Source: Pseudomonas sp. URMO17WK12:I2
Lineage (GTDB): Bacteria; Pseudomonadota; Gammaproteobacteria; Pseudomonadales; Pseudomonadaceae
Reading direction: 5' to 3'
Length of the DNA stretch: 64,000 nt
Assembly: GCF_003253735.1 (NCBI RefSeq)
Contig: NZ_QKYW01000001.1
Span: 1,116,001 to 1,180,000, forward strand
The notes beneath the pieces are model-generated. The model was not told the DNA's origin. It searched no databases and saw only the letters and a program-made list of their open reading frames with translations. Each line of letters begins with the position of its first letter. The first letter of the stretch is position 1. The translations under genes and the position numbers were made by a program. Positions 48,751 through 57,979 of this stretch are shown in pieces.

Positions 48751-49839
48751 CTACTCTCGGACAACGGCCAGCGCCTGCAGTTGTATAAGCCGTTGCGTTT
48801 GTGACAAAGCCCCCAGTTCGGCGACCCGCCGGTAGAAAGTCGGCCAGTCGCCGTTCACCTCGGCAAACAGCCTGGCGAACGCGGCAACCCACTGGTCATA
48901 GAGCCCGAACGGCAGCAGCTTGGCATTGTTCAAGGGGCCGTTGATCCAGCCGTCGTAGTAGCCCACGCCATTCCACTGGCTGGCGCGCAGCTGTCGGTAC
49001 TCGCTGCGCAAACGCTCGAATTCCGCCTGTTTGCCGGCACGCATCGCTTCGGCATCCAGGCCACTGGCGTAGAGGGCTTCCAGACGCGCGCGGCTGGCCA
49101 ATACCAGCTCGGTGAACTGCTCCCGCGGCTCAATACCGAGTTCTTTCGGTGCTGGCAGGCCGCGCGCGGTGCGCCACTGGCGCAAGCCCTCCTGCTCGAC
49201 GAAGGTGGCATAGGACTCGTTGAAGGCCGTGTCCCCCGCCAGGTAATACTGCTGGTGCGCCAGCTCGTGAAAGATCACCGCCACCAGGCGCTCGTCACTC
49301 CAGCGCAGCATGGTGTTGAGGATCGGGTCATCGAACCAGCCCAGCGTCGAATAGGCTTCCACGCCGCCCAGGTAGGTGTCCAAGCCCTGCGCCTTGAGCA
49401 ATGCCGCCGCACCACGAGCACGGTTCTGCTCATAGAAGCCGCGGTAGGCCACGCAGCCGGCAATCGGGAAACAGTGCAGCTGCGGTTGCAGCGAGAACTC
49501 GGGCGTTGCGAACAGGTTCCACACCACGAAAGGCCGCTGCAGATCGGCATACAAGCGATAGCTGCGGTTATCCGGCAGGGCCAGCTGCGCGCTGGCGAAA
49601 CGGCGGGCCTGCTGGGAAAGCACCAGGCGCTGACGCAGCTCTGGCTCGGTCGCGGGATCGTCGATCACCGCCTGCACCGGTTGCCGTGCACTGAGCAGCT
49701 GCAATTGCCCGCGCGCCAGTTGCCCGTAGTAGTCGACCGTACTACAGCCGGTGAGCAGAAGCGCCAACAGGGGAACCGCGACGCGGCGCGGCAGGTCGAC
49801 AAGAAGAGAAGTGCGGTGCTCGAACATGGCTATCGTCAT
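48751..49839 (-). CDS. Putative zinc aminopeptidase lipoprotein (PF10023 type)
   Basis: The 362-residue protein has a lipobox (LLLTGC, Cys32) and the metallopeptidase motif HELAHQ with a downstream Glu in NESYATFVEQEG. This layout is that of the proteobacterial putative aminopeptidase family. It probably sits in the outer membrane facing the periplasm. An ATG four codons in is an alternative start. The activity has not been proved for the family as far as I recall. It is divergent from a small lipoprotein gene. Confidence 0.82.
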   Translation of the reverse strand: MTIAMFEHRTSLLVDLPRRVAVPLLALLLTGCSTVDYYGQLARGQLQLLSARQPVQAVIDDPATEPELRQRLVLSQQARRFASAQLALPDNRSYRLYADLQRPFVVWNLFATPEFSLQPQLHCFPIAGCVAYRGFYEQNRARGAAALLKAQGLDTYLGGVEAYSTLGWFDDPILNTMLRWSDERLVAVIFHELAHQQYYLAGDTAFNESYATFVEQEGLRQWRTARGLPAPKELGIEPREQFTELVLASRARLEALYASGLDAEAMRAGKQAEFERLRSEYRQLRASQWNGVGYYDGWINGPLNNAKLLPFGLYDQWVAAFARLFAEVNGDWPTFYRRVAELGALSQTQRLIQLQALAVVRE

Positions 49840-49929
49840 GCGAAGGTAAACACCACATCCTACCGCGAACTCACGAGAGCTTTGCGGGATACTGCGCCCA
49901 CCAGAATATACGCCAAGGGAGACACCACG

Positions 49930-50349
49930 ATGCGCCAGCCTTTATTGCTTGCCAGCTTGCTGCTGCTGGGCGCCTGCGCTTCGCCGCTGCCTGCCGCCGA
50001 CCCGAACATGGCCTGGATCGACCTCAAGGGCGAAGGTATCAACCTGCTGATGGCCGAGCGCCTGGATCGCGAGCGCGTCAACGACGGCCGTTACTTTCAG
50101 GTAACCCCTGGGGCCCATGAGCTGGAGATGCGCTATCGCTTTGAAGTGGCCGGCGGCGGGGGTACTTCGATGATGTCCGAGCCCCAGCAGCTGACCTGTG
50201 ACGTGCGCATCCGCTACGACGACTTCAAGGCCGGCCAGCGTTATCGCGTCGAGGCCCGTGCGGTGGTGATGCGGGCGCAGGCGGTGCTCTACGATGCCGA
50301 GCGCAACGTATTGGCACAGGGCAAGAATCTGCGTTGTGGCAGTTTCTGA
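49930..50349 (+). CDS. Small lipoprotein, unknown
   Basis: The 139-residue protein has a lipobox LLLGAC (Cys16) with a Ser two after it. The mature part reads PNMAWIDLKGEGINLLMAERLD, then TPGAHELEMRYRFEV, and may be a single beta-rich domain in which Cys pairs (LTCDVRI, NLRCGSF) could form a disulfide. RBS GGGAGA precedes the ATG. It stands alone; possible terminator follows at 50360-50383. Confidence 0.82.
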   Translation: MRQPLLLASLLLLGACASPLPAADPNMAWIDLKGEGINLLMAERLDRERVNDGRYFQVTPGAHELEMRYRFEVAGGGGTSMMSEPQQLTCDVRIRYDDFKAGQRYRVEARAVVMRAQAVLYDAERNVLAQGKNLRCGSF

Positions 50350-50359
50350 TCAGCACGGA

Positions 50360-50383
50360 CTGAGCCGCACGGGGGCGGCTCAG
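50360..50383. terminator. Possible bidirectional terminator
   Basis: CTGAGCCGC and GCGGCTCAG form a perfect 9-base stem with a six-base loop. It lies between the convergent lipoprotein and OsmC genes. There is no long T-run on either side. Confidence 0.55.
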
Positions 50384-50405
50384 ATGTTGACGAATTAAAA
50401 GCCGA

Positions 50406-50831
50406 TCAGGCTTCCAATACCACTTCCAGGGTGATTTCCGCATTCAGCACCTTGGATACCGGGCAACCGGTCTTGGCGGTCTCTACCGCCTTCTCGAACG
50501 CAGCGCGGTCAGCGCCTGGAATCTTGGCTTTCAGCGACAGGTGCACCGCGGTGATGGCAAAGCCGCCGTCCTGCTTGTCGAGGGTCACTTCAGCCTTGGT
50601 GTCGATGCTTTCAGCGGTCATGCCCGCTTCGCCCAGTTCCTTGGACAGCGCCATGGAGAAGCAGCCGGCATGGGCCGCACCGATCAATTCTTCCGGGTTG
50701 GTACCAGGCTTGTCTTCGAAGCGGGTGTTGAAACCATAGGGCTGTTCGGCAAGCACACCGCTCTGGGTGGAAATGGTGCCTTTGCCGTCTTTGATGCCGC
50801 CCTGCCAGTGGGCCGATGCTGTCTTCTTCAT
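50406..50831 (-). CDS. OsmC-family peroxiredoxin
   Basis: The 141-residue protein detoxifies organic hydroperoxides with two catalytic Cys. It has GAAHAGCFSMALS (first Cys, about residue 56) and TGCPVSKVLNAEI (second Cys, about 122). The N-terminus KKTASAHWQGGIKDGKGTIS is typical of OsmC proper rather than Ohr. It is cytoplasmic. Which reductant is used is not evident. It has its own promoter gap downstream of the oxidoreductase gene. Confidence 0.92.
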   Translation of the reverse strand: MKKTASAHWQGGIKDGKGTISTQSGVLAEQPYGFNTRFEDKPGTNPEELIGAAHAGCFSMALSKELGEAGMTAESIDTKAEVTLDKQDGGFAITAVHLSLKAKIPGADRAAFEKAVETAKTGCPVSKVLNAEITLEVVLEA

Positions 50832-50917
50832 CTCGATGCTCCTGTTGATGAGGGGTACAGAATTCAGAGAGACAGCGGTCGGGCAAGTTCGAGTTTTTTG
50901 GTCTTGTGCCGCCTCGG

Positions 50918-51913
50918 TCAACGCAGGCTGGCGAGGATATCGAACGCGTGCAAGCGATCGGCGAAATCGTAGTGATCGCAGGTGAAGATCAGCTCGTCGG
51001 CCTCGGTCTGCTCCAGCAACACCTCCAGGCGTGCACGAATCTTCTGCGGGCCGCCGATCACCGCCATCCCCAGGAAGCTGCCAACGGCATCGCGCTCGTG
51101 GGGCAGCCACAGGCCTTCCATCGACTCCACCGGCGGGCGTTGCACCAGGCTCTGGCCGCGAATCAGCGAGAGAATCCGCTGATAAGCGGAGGTGGCCAGG
51201 TGCTGGGCTTGCTCGTCGGTATCGGCGGCCAGCAGCGGCACGCCGAGCATCACATAGGGTTTTTCGAGCACGTCGGATGGCGTGAAGGCATTGCGATAGA
51301 CGCGAATCGCCTCGTGCACGTAGCGCGGCGCGAAGTGCGAGGCGAAGGCATAGGGCAAGCCACGTTCACCGGCCAGCTGGGCACTGAACAGGCTGGAACC
51401 AAGCAGCCAGATCGGCACGTTGGTACCGGTACCCGGTACGGCGATGACCCGCTGATCCGGCGTGCGCGGACCGAGGTAGCGCTGCAACTCGGCAACGTCC
51501 TGGGGAAAATCGTCGGCGCTGCCGGAGCGCTCGCGGCGCAGGGCGTGAGCGGTGAACTGGTCGGCGCCCGGCGCACGGCCCAGGCCCAGTTCAATGCGCC
51601 CCGGATACAGGGTCGCCAGCGTGCCAAACTGCTCGGCGACCACCAGCGGCGCATGGTTGGGCAGCATCACCCCACCAGAACCGAGGCGAATGCGCGAGGT
51701 GCCGGCCGCCAGATAGCCGAGCAGCACGGCGGTTGCCGAACTGGCGATGCCGTCCATGTTGTGGTGCTCGGCGACCCAGAAGCGGTTGAAGTCCAATGAC
51801 TCGACATGCCGGGCCAGCGCCAGCGAGTTGTGCAGCGCCTGCTGCGCACTGCCGTCGTCGCGGATAGGGGCCAGATCGAGAACCGAGAAAGGAAGTTTGG
51901 CGAGTGCATACAT
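50918..51913 (-). CDS. LLM-class flavin-dependent oxidoreductase
   Basis: The 331-residue luciferase-like monooxygenase of the YhbW/MsnO8 type starts [16 protein letters not shown], the diagnostic N-terminus. It has [37 protein letters not shown] and [14 protein letters not shown]. Such enzymes use reduced flavin and oxygen on an unknown carbonyl or alkane-like substrate. No sulfur or nitrogen utilisation partner lies beside it, although tauABCD is 5 kb away. Confidence 0.92.
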   Translation of the reverse strand: MYALAKLPFSVLDLAPIRDDGSAQQALHNSLALARHVESLDFNRFWVAEHHNMDGIASSATAVLLGYLAAGTSRIRLGSGGVMLPNHAPLVVAEQFGTLATLYPGRIELGLGRAPGADQFTAHALRRERSGSADDFPQDVAELQRYLGPRTPDQRVIAVPGTGTNVPIWLLGSSLFSAQLAGERGLPYAFASHFAPRYVHEAIRVYRNAFTPSDVLEKPYVMLGVPLLAADTDEQAQHLATSAYQRILSLIRGQSLVQRPPVESMEGLWLPHERDAVGSFLGMAVIGGPQKIRARLEVLLEQTEADELIFTCDHYDFADRLHAFDILASLR

Positions 51914-52025
51914 GAAAGAACCCTTGCTGATGGATAAGCCGGGGCTTTATCCGAGTAAAACAGTAGGTCTTATCCTACGCCTCCCGATCGCCTCAGGCCA
52001 CCTCGTGGCAAATTGCAGGCAATAA

Positions 52026-52059
52026 AAAGCCGGCATCGCAGTGGCTGCGAGCCGGCTTT
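52026..52059 (-). terminator. Terminator after second DUF1161 gene
   Basis: AAAGCCGGC and GCCGGCTTT form the outer stem and TCGCA/TGCGA an inner stem with one bulged base. The hairpin lies 13 bases past the stop on the minus strand, with an A-run (T-run on the transcript). Confidence 0.82.
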
Positions 52060-52071
52060 CGACCATCGCCA

Positions 52072-52296
52072 TCAGTTGCGCTGGTAGACGATTTCCTTGG
52101 TGCCGCCACCGCAGGTGCCGACCACCTGGCGATCGGTCACGCTGCCTTTGTCGACGATTTCCAGGGTGTAGGACGAAGCTCCCTTGGCCTGGATTTTCGC
52201 ATCGATCTCGCTTTTCAGCGCTTCACAGTCTTTAGCAGCTGCGAAGGTCGAGCCAGCGAGCGCCATCAGGCCTGCTGCAAACAACACTTTCTTCAT
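52072..52296 (-). CDS. DUF1161 periplasmic protein, second copy
   Basis: The 74-residue protein has a signal peptide (MKKVLFAAGLMALAGSTFA) and the DUF1161 core CEALKSEIDAKIQAKGASSYTLEIV, then GTCGGGTKEIVYQRN. It shares most of the core with the copy at 48463-48717. Two Cys are kept. Start chosen at the ATG giving a clean signal peptide; RBS GGGAG lies just upstream. Function is unknown. Confidence 0.88.
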   Translation of the reverse strand: MKKVLFAAGLMALAGSTFAAAKDCEALKSEIDAKIQAKGASSYTLEIVDKGSVTDRQVVGTCGGGTKEIVYQRN

Positions 52297-52408
52297 CACA
52301 AACGCTCCCTCGTAACAGTGAACAACGTCGGGCGCCTTGCAGCGGCCCGACTCAATAAAGCCGCAGATGACCATTATGGCAAGTGGCTGCGGCTACAGAT
52401 GCCCGCGA

Positions 52409-52624
52409 TCAGCTGTTGGCGACGCGGAAGCCAACCTTCAGGGTTACCTGATAGTGGGCCACCGCGCCATCGGCGATGTGACCACGGGTTTCGGTGATTT
52501 CGAACCACTCCAGATGCCGAATACTCTTGCTGGCTTCGGCCAGGGCATTGTTGATGGCATCTTCGATACTCGAGGTAGACGAGCCAACCAGCTCGACCTT
52601 CTTGTAAGTGTGATGATCCGACAT
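52409..52624 (-). CDS. Dodecin flavoprotein
   Basis: The 71-residue protein matches dodecins, dodecameric flavin-storage proteins: [55 protein letters not shown]. The Trp in HLEWFEI stacks on flavin in the family. The start ATG follows an AGGCGGA-like site. Cytoplasmic. Confidence 0.93.
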   Translation of the reverse strand: MSDHHTYKKVELVGSSTSSIEDAINNALAEASKSIRHLEWFEITETRGHIADGAVAHYQVTLKVGFRVANS

Positions 52625-52865
52625 ATCCGCCTCCAGGGCTGGTAAACACAAATGGGCTGATTGCCCTTATTCACTCAGTCACTGGAAGGCGCTGCTAAGT
52701 TCAGGTTTTCGGCGGTGCAGCAGACTGGCCTCAGGCTCCTGTATAGCCAAGCCTCAACCGGCCCCTGCTCAAGCATTTACGGTCAACCCTGTTCCCAAAT
52801 ACCGGCCACCCTCCTACAATCGCGATCAATTCTTATCCGCAATGGCGCACGCCAAGGGAGTTTTG

Positions 52866-53381
52866 GTGTCCAGCGCTCCACCCCGCTCATCGTTGCAAAG
52901 CATCGATACGCTCTACCGCGACCATCACGGTTGGCTGCATGGCTGGCTGCGCAAACGCCTGGGCGACCGCGAGCAGGCGGCGGATATTGCTCAGGACACT
53001 TTTCTGCGCCTGCTGCTGAGCGGCCGACTGCCGAGCATCGACGAGGGTCGCAGCTACTTGGCGCAGATTGCGCGCAATCTGGTCATCGACCAGTGGCGCC
53101 GGCAGCGGATCGAGCGCGCTTACCTCGAGAGCATCGCTCACCTTGCCGAACCCGAGTCGCCCTCGCTGGAAACCCGTGCGCTGGTGGTCGAAACGCTGCT
53201 GCAAATCGATGCAATGCTCGACGCCATGCCCGCCAGGGTGCGCGAGGCCTTCCTGCTGTCGCAGTTCGAGGGCCTGACTTATCCACAGATCGCCGAACAC
53301 CTGCAGATCAGCGTCAGCTCGGTGCAGAAGTACATGCTGCGCGCCATCACCGCCTGCTATCAGGTGCTGTACGCAGAATGA
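52866..53381 (+). CDS. FecI-type ECF sigma factor
   Basis: This iron-starvation sigma factor of 171 residues directs transcription of the adjacent TonB receptor. Region 2 shows YRDHHGWLHGWLRKRLGDREQAADIAQDTFLRLL and ARNLVIDQWRRQRIE. Region 4 shows VREAFLLSQFEGLTYPQIAEHLQISVSSVQKY. GTG start at 52866 fits AGGGAG (52855-52860); ATG at 52842 lies before that RBS. A weak -10 (TACAAT, 52815-52820) and a TTCTTATC half-site downstream hint at Fur control. Its stop overlaps fecR (ATGA). Confidence 0.92.
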   Translation: MSSAPPRSSLQSIDTLYRDHHGWLHGWLRKRLGDREQAADIAQDTFLRLLLSGRLPSIDEGRSYLAQIARNLVIDQWRRQRIERAYLESIAHLAEPESPSLETRALVVETLLQIDAMLDAMPARVREAFLLSQFEGLTYPQIAEHLQISVSSVQKYMLRAITACYQVLYAE

Positions 53382-54337
53382 AGCGTGCCAGCGATGCACC
53401 CATCCCCCCGGCCATCGTCGAGCAGGCCAGCCACTGGCTGATGTTGCAATGGGGCGGCGAGTGGGATGGCGAACAGCAGCGCCGCTTTGCCGAATGGCAG
53501 GCGGCCGATGCCGAACACCTGCGTGCCTGGCGGCGCCTCGAGCAGTTGCAAGGCACCCTGGCCGGCGTGCCGGCGCACACCGCCAGCATCGTATTGCGTG
53601 ACCAGCCCGATGCGCGTCGTCGTCAGGCCCTCAAGGTGCTCGGCCTACTGTTGGTGGCGGGCGGCAGCGGTTACCTGGCCCAGGCAACGCTGCCCTGGCG
53701 CGAAACCATGGCCGATCTGCGCAGCGGCGCCGGCGAACGCCTGCAGCGCACCCTTGCCGATGGCAGCCGACTGGCGCTGAACAGCTCCAGCGCGGTGGAT
53801 ATCCGCTTCAGCGCTTCGGAGCGCCGCATCAGGCTGCTCAAAGGCGAGCTGCTGCTCGACAGCGGCCATGATGCGGCTCGCCGCCCACTGATCGTGGAAA
53901 CCGCCACGGGTGAGATCCAGGCGCTGGGCACACGCTTCTCTGTGTATGAGGTGGACGGCGGCAGCCGCGTCGAACTCTACGAAGGCGAACTGGAATTGCG
54001 CCCACGTAGCGCCCCACCCTCCCGTCTGCTCGCCGGCCAGCAACGCTGGTTCAGTGCCGAGCGCGCCACCGCCATTGGCCGGGCAGACCGTAACAGCATC
54101 GCCTGGAACGAGGGCCGGTTGATCGCCGAGCGCATGCCGCTGGGGCAATTCCTCAGCGAGCTGGCGCGTCACCGCCCCGGCGTGCTGCGCTGCGATCCGG
54201 CAGTCGCCAGGCTGCCGCTGACCGGCGTATTCCCGCTCGCCGATACCGACCGTGTGCTGACCGCATTGCAGCAGTCGCTGCCGATCGACGTACACAGCCT
54301 CACTCGCTACTGGGTCACGGTGCGGCCGAGAGGCTGA
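53378..54337 (+). CDS. FecR-type anti-sigma regulator
   Basis: The 319-residue protein is the inner-membrane signal relay between receptor and sigma. DUF4880 N-terminus is AIVEQASHWLMLQWGGEWDGE, then QQRRFAEWQAADAEHLRAWRRLE. A hydrophobic segment follows (about 93-110, LKVLGLLLVAGGSGYLAQ). The periplasmic FecR domain has LADGSRLALNSSSAVDIRFS and ETATGEIQALGTRFSV. C-terminal STN-like part interacts with the receptor's signalling domain. It is translationally coupled to the sigma gene. Confidence 0.92.
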   Translation: MKRASDAPIPPAIVEQASHWLMLQWGGEWDGEQQRRFAEWQAADAEHLRAWRRLEQLQGTLAGVPAHTASIVLRDQPDARRRQALKVLGLLLVAGGSGYLAQATLPWRETMADLRSGAGERLQRTLADGSRLALNSSSAVDIRFSASERRIRLLKGELLLDSGHDAARRPLIVETATGEIQALGTRFSVYEVDGGSRVELYEGELELRPRSAPPSRLLAGQQRWFSAERATAIGRADRNSIAWNEGRLIAERMPLGQFLSELARHRPGVLRCDPAVARLPLTGVFPLADTDRVLTALQQSLPIDVHSLTRYWVTVRPRG

Positions 54338-54475
54338 CAACCGAATCGCTCCTCACGCTCTGCGCAGGAATGCGACTTGTGGCGCTGCGCACCTCGAATC
54401 CTTGGCGACTGCTGAACCTGACGGACGCGCAGCATCCTCACAGCCGTGACCAAGCAGAGCGCGGGAGCGAGACCT

Positions 54476-54507
54476 GCAAATAATTATCAAAACCGATTGT
54501 CGGTTTT
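54476..54507 (+). promoter_or_regulatory. Fur-box-like site and hairpin before TonB receptor
   Basis: GCAAATAATTATCAAAACC (54476-54494) matches the 19-base Fur consensus at 12 positions. An overlapping hairpin AAAACCGA-TTG-TCGGTTTT (54489-54507) has a perfect 8-base stem. It lies 62 bases before the receptor start. Iron control is expected for this class, but the site is not proof. Confidence 0.5.
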
Positions 54508-54568
54508 GCCGGCTCGCACGGGATACCTCTTGAACCCGATAAAGACGCATTCTCAGAGGACATTCAGA

Positions 54569-57052
54569 ATGCCGCACCTGCCTGCATCCAAGCGCTCAGC
54601 GCTGAGCCTGTCGATCACCCGTGCCCTGCTAACCGGCCTGCTGTTCAGCAGCCCGCTGCTGATCGCCACCAGTGCACAGGCGCAATCGGTCGCCACTGAA
54701 CAGACCCGCGTCTATGCGATCCCCGCGGGCGATCTGGACGGCGCGCTGAATCGCTTCGCCAGCGAAGCCGACATCCTGCTTTCGGTGGACTCGCGCCTGA
54801 CCGCAGGCAAACGCAGCGCCGGACTCAGCGGCAGTCATTCAGTGGATGCCGGCCTTGCCCAATTGCTCGCCGGCACAGGCCTGCGGCCGCTCAAGGCTGG
54901 GGATAACTACGCACTGGAGGCCGCCGTGAGCAGCGGCAGTTCGCTGGAGCTGGGTGCCACCAGCATCAATGCCAACGGCCTGGGCGACACCACCGAAGGC
55001 AGCGGCTCGTACACCACAGGCGCCGTGACCATCGGCAAAGGCCAGCACTCGCTTAAAGACACGCCACAATCGGTCACGGTGATGACTCGCAAGATGCTCG
55101 ATGACCAGAACCTCAACACCATCGAGCAGGTCATGGAGAAAACCCCAGGCATCACCGTGTACGACTCGCCCATGGGCGGCAAGTACTTCTACTCCCGCGG
55201 CTTCCGCATGACCGGGCAGTATCAGTACGACGGCGTGCCCCTGGACATCGGCAGCAGTTATGCACAAGCCGACAGCTTCTCCAGCGACATGGCCATTTAT
55301 GACCGTGTCGAAGTGCTGCGCGGTGCAGCGGGGATGATGAAAGGCGCTGGCGGCACGGCGGGTGGCGTCAATTTCGTGCGCAAGCGCGGCCAGTACACCC
55401 CCCATACTCAGTTGTCTCTCTCTGCCGGCACCTGGGACAACTACCGCGCCCAGGTCGATACCGGCGGCCCGCTCAATGAAGCCGGCACCATTCGCGGCCG
55501 GGCCGTGGCGACCCAGCAAAGTCGCCACTACTTCTACGACGTCGCCGAGCGCAAGGATCAGATCTATTACGGCGCCGTGGATTTCGACCTGAGCGCCGAC
55601 ACCACGTTCGGCCTGGGCGTCGCCTACGAAGACCTGGACGCAACGCCCTGCTGGGGCGGCATGCCACGCTACGCCGATGGCAACGACCTGAAGCTCAGCC
55701 GCGCGACCTGCCTGAACCCTGCCTGGAACAACCAGCGCAGCAAGCGCACCACGCTGTTCGGTGATCTGAAGCACCAGCTCAACGACAATTGGGCGCTCAA
55801 GGTAGCGGGTGTCTGGTCGCGCAATACCCAGGACATGGAATACGCCTTTCCCAGTGGCTCGGTACCGGTGGGCGCCAGCAGCTCAAACACCCTGGTACTG
55901 GGCAGCATCTATGATTACGACCAGGTGGACTACGGCCTCGATGCCTATGTCGACGGTACGTTCGACGCCCTGGGCCAGCAGCACGAACTGGTGGTTGGCG
56001 CCAACACCAGCCGCTCCCACAAGGACGACTTCTTCGCCGTGGCGGCCCTGCCTCAGCGCCAGAACGTGCTCGACCCGGATCATCATCTACCGCAACCAGA
56101 TGAAAGCTACTACCTGGCCAACGCATCGCGCGGCGGCCCGCTGGACATTCGCATCAAACAGTACGGCGTCTACTCGACCGCTCGCTTGAAACTGGCCGAG
56201 CCACTGACCTTGGTATTTGGCGGCCGCGTCAGCTGGTACAAATCCGAAACCGACTCCATCGCTTATTTTCGCGGTGTCGGCACCCCGGCCAATTCGGAAA
56301 CCACCGAAACCGGGCAGGTCACGCCATTCGCCGGCCTGCTGCTCGACCTCAACGACAACCTGACGGCCTACGCCAGCTATACGGACATCTTCACGCCCCA
56401 GGGCAACCTCAAGACCATCGATGGCAGCACCCTGAAACCGCTGATCGGCAAAAGCTATGAGCTGGGCATCAAGGGCGAGTGGTACGAAGGCCGTTTGAAC
56501 AGCTCATTCAGCCTGTTCCGCACCCTCCAGGAAGACGCCGCCCAGACCGACCCGAACTGTGCCGACGGCAGCTGTTCGCAAAACTCCGGCAAGGTGCGCG
56601 CCCAGGGCTTCGAAGCGGAAATCAGCGGTGAAGTCATCGACCGCCTGCAACTGCTGGCCGGCTACACCTACACCCAGACCAAGGTGCTGGAAGATGCCGA
56701 CCCGAACCAGAATGGCGTGTCGTACAACTCCTACGTGCCGCGGCATCTGCTGCGCGTATGGGGTGATTACAGCCTCAGCGGGCCACTGGAGCGTTTCACC
56801 GTGGGCGCCGGCTTCAACGCCCAGAGCGACAACTACCGCACCTCGCCGATCAGCGGCAATAACATCTCCCAAGCGGGCTACACCATCTGGAACGGCCGCA
56901 TCGGCTACCGCGTCGATGACACCTGGTCGCTGGCCCTCAACGGCAACAACCTGTTCGACAAGCGCTACTACACCACCGTCGGCACCGAAGGCTTCGGCAA
57001 CTTCTACGGCGAGCCGCGCAACTTCATGCTGTCCGTAAAGGCGGACTTCTAG
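54569..57052 (+). CDS. TonB-dependent siderophore receptor with STN domain
   Basis: The 827-residue outer-membrane receptor has a signal peptide (cut near TSAQAQ, residue 38). An STN signalling domain follows (about 45-120, YAIPAGDLDGALNRFASEA). The plug has SLKDTPQSVTVMTRKMLDDQ, YSRGFRMTGQYQYDGVPLDIG and DRVEVLRGAAGMMKG. The barrel ends in Phe (FMLSVKADF). The STN domain and the preceding FecIR pair make this a transducer that induces its own synthesis. Siderophore identity is not deducible. RBS AGAGGA (54555-54560) fits the chosen ATG. Confidence 0.95.
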   Translation: MPHLPASKRSALSLSITRALLTGLLFSSPLLIATSAQAQSVATEQTRVYAIPAGDLDGALNRFASEADILLSVDSRLTAGKRSAGLSGSHSVDAGLAQLLAGTGLRPLKAGDNYALEAAVSSGSSLELGATSINANGLGDTTEGSGSYTTGAVTIGKGQHSLKDTPQSVTVMTRKMLDDQNLNTIEQVMEKTPGITVYDSPMGGKYFYSRGFRMTGQYQYDGVPLDIGSSYAQADSFSSDMAIYDRVEVLRGAAGMMKGAGGTAGGVNFVRKRGQYTPHTQLSLSAGTWDNYRAQVDTGGPLNEAGTIRGRAVATQQSRHYFYDVAERKDQIYYGAVDFDLSADTTFGLGVAYEDLDATPCWGGMPRYADGNDLKLSRATCLNPAWNNQRSKRTTLFGDLKHQLNDNWALKVAGVWSRNTQDMEYAFPSGSVPVGASSSNTLVLGSIYDYDQVDYGLDAYVDGTFDALGQQHELVVGANTSRSHKDDFFAVAALPQRQNVLDPDHHLPQPDESYYLANASRGGPLDIRIKQYGVYSTARLKLAEPLTLVFGGRVSWYKSETDSIAYFRGVGTPANSETTETGQVTPFAGLLLDLNDNLTAYASYTDIFTPQGNLKTIDGSTLKPLIGKSYELGIKGEWYEGRLNSSFSLFRTLQEDAAQTDPNCADGSCSQNSGKVRAQGFEAEISGEVIDRLQLLAGYTYTQTKVLEDADPNQNGVSYNSYVPRHLLRVWGDYSLSGPLERFTVGAGFNAQSDNYRTSPISGNNISQAGYTIWNGRIGYRVDDTWSLALNGNNLFDKRYYTTVGTEGFGNFYGEPRNFMLSVKADF

Positions 57053-57069
57053 GCCGGTATACGCTAGCT

Positions 57070-57100
57070 GATCGTCCCCACGCCGGGCGTGGGAACGATC
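57070..57100. terminator. REP-like inverted repeat between convergent genes
   Basis: GATCGT-C-CCCACGC and GCGTGGG-A-ACGATC form a 13-base stem with one mismatch and a three-base loop. This CCCACGC/GCGTGGG core is a familiar Pseudomonas repeat. It lies between the receptor and tauD stops and can end both transcripts. Confidence 0.78.
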
Positions 57101-57104
57101 AGCA

Positions 57105-57974
57105 TCAGGCAGCGGCGGTGATGCGCATGGCTTCGCCCGGCCCGAACGGCCGGTCTCCGAGAATCGTCGCGCGGTGCATGATGCGCCGCTGCGGGCGGTA
57201 GTCGTCGCAGGCGTAGTGCTGGGTCAGGCGGTTGTCCCACAACGCCAGGTCGCCCTGGCGCCATTGCCAGCGCACGGAAAACTCCGGCCGGGCGATCTGT
57301 TTGCACAGCATCTGCAGCAGCGCGGCGCTTTCGCCGGGCTCCAGCTCATTGATGCGCGTGGTGAACGCCTCACTGACGAACAGGCCCTTGCGCCCGGTTT
57401 CCGGGTGCACGCGAATCACCGGATGAATCACCGGCGGGTTGGCGGCGCGGGCAGCGTTCCATTTCTCCAGGGCATCGGGGGTATTGCCGAAGCGCTCCAG
57501 CGGAAACGACAGGGTCAGGTCATGCACCGCGCTCAGGCCGTCGAGCAGGTTGCGGATCGGCGCGGACAGCGCTTCGTAGGCCGCCGAGCAACTGGCCCAC
57601 AGGGTGTCGCCGCCATGGGCCGGTACGTGCCGGGCGCTGAGCAACGAGCCCAGCGGGGGCGACTGAATGAACGACACATCCGAGTGCCACAGGGCGTTGT
57701 CACGCAGGTCGTTGAGGTCGGTATCCAGCAGCAGGATTTCCGGCTGCGCCTCGATCTTCGGGTAGATCGGATGAATGTGCAGGTCACCGAACATCGCCGC
57801 CGCATTACGTTGCTGTGCGGGCGCCAGCAACTGGTCGCGAAAGAACAGCACCTGATGTTCCAGCAGGCCCTGATGCAGCGCGGCATGGGTCAGCCGATCC
57901 AGCGGCTGCGACAGGTCGATACCGGTCACGCGGGCACCGAGGGCCTGGCCGATACGTTCGAAATGGATGCTCAT
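57105..57974 (-). CDS. tauD: Taurine dioxygenase TauD
   Basis: This 2-oxoglutarate/Fe(II) dioxygenase frees sulfite from taurine. The 289-residue protein has the iron ligands in WHSDVSF (His, Asp) and a distal His in IMHRATI preceded by the Arg for 2-oxoglutarate. QHYACDDY near the C-terminus and ARVTGIDLSQPL at the N-terminus match TauD. It is last in the tauABCD run, five bases after tauC. Confidence 0.94.
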   Translation of the reverse strand: MSIHFERIGQALGARVTGIDLSQPLDRLTHAALHQGLLEHQVLFFRDQLLAPAQQRNAAAMFGDLHIHPIYPKIEAQPEILLLDTDLNDLRDNALWHSDVSFIQSPPLGSLLSARHVPAHGGDTLWASCSAAYEALSAPIRNLLDGLSAVHDLTLSFPLERFGNTPDALEKWNAARAANPPVIHPVIRVHPETGRKGLFVSEAFTTRINELEPGESAALLQMLCKQIARPEFSVRWQWRQGDLALWDNRLTQHYACDDYRPQRRIMHRATILGDRPFGPGEAMRITAAA

Positions 57975-57979
57975 GTCGT

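Noticed and set aside
48382..48804. A 140-codon plus-strand frame after the HAD gene
   Set aside because: It overlaps the DUF1161 and aminopeptidase genes on the other strand and shows no domain.
52821..52841. Fur box before the fecI-type gene
   Set aside because: Only one half (TTCTTATC) resembles the consensus, about 8 of 19 positions, so I mention it only as a hint in the sigma-factor entry.
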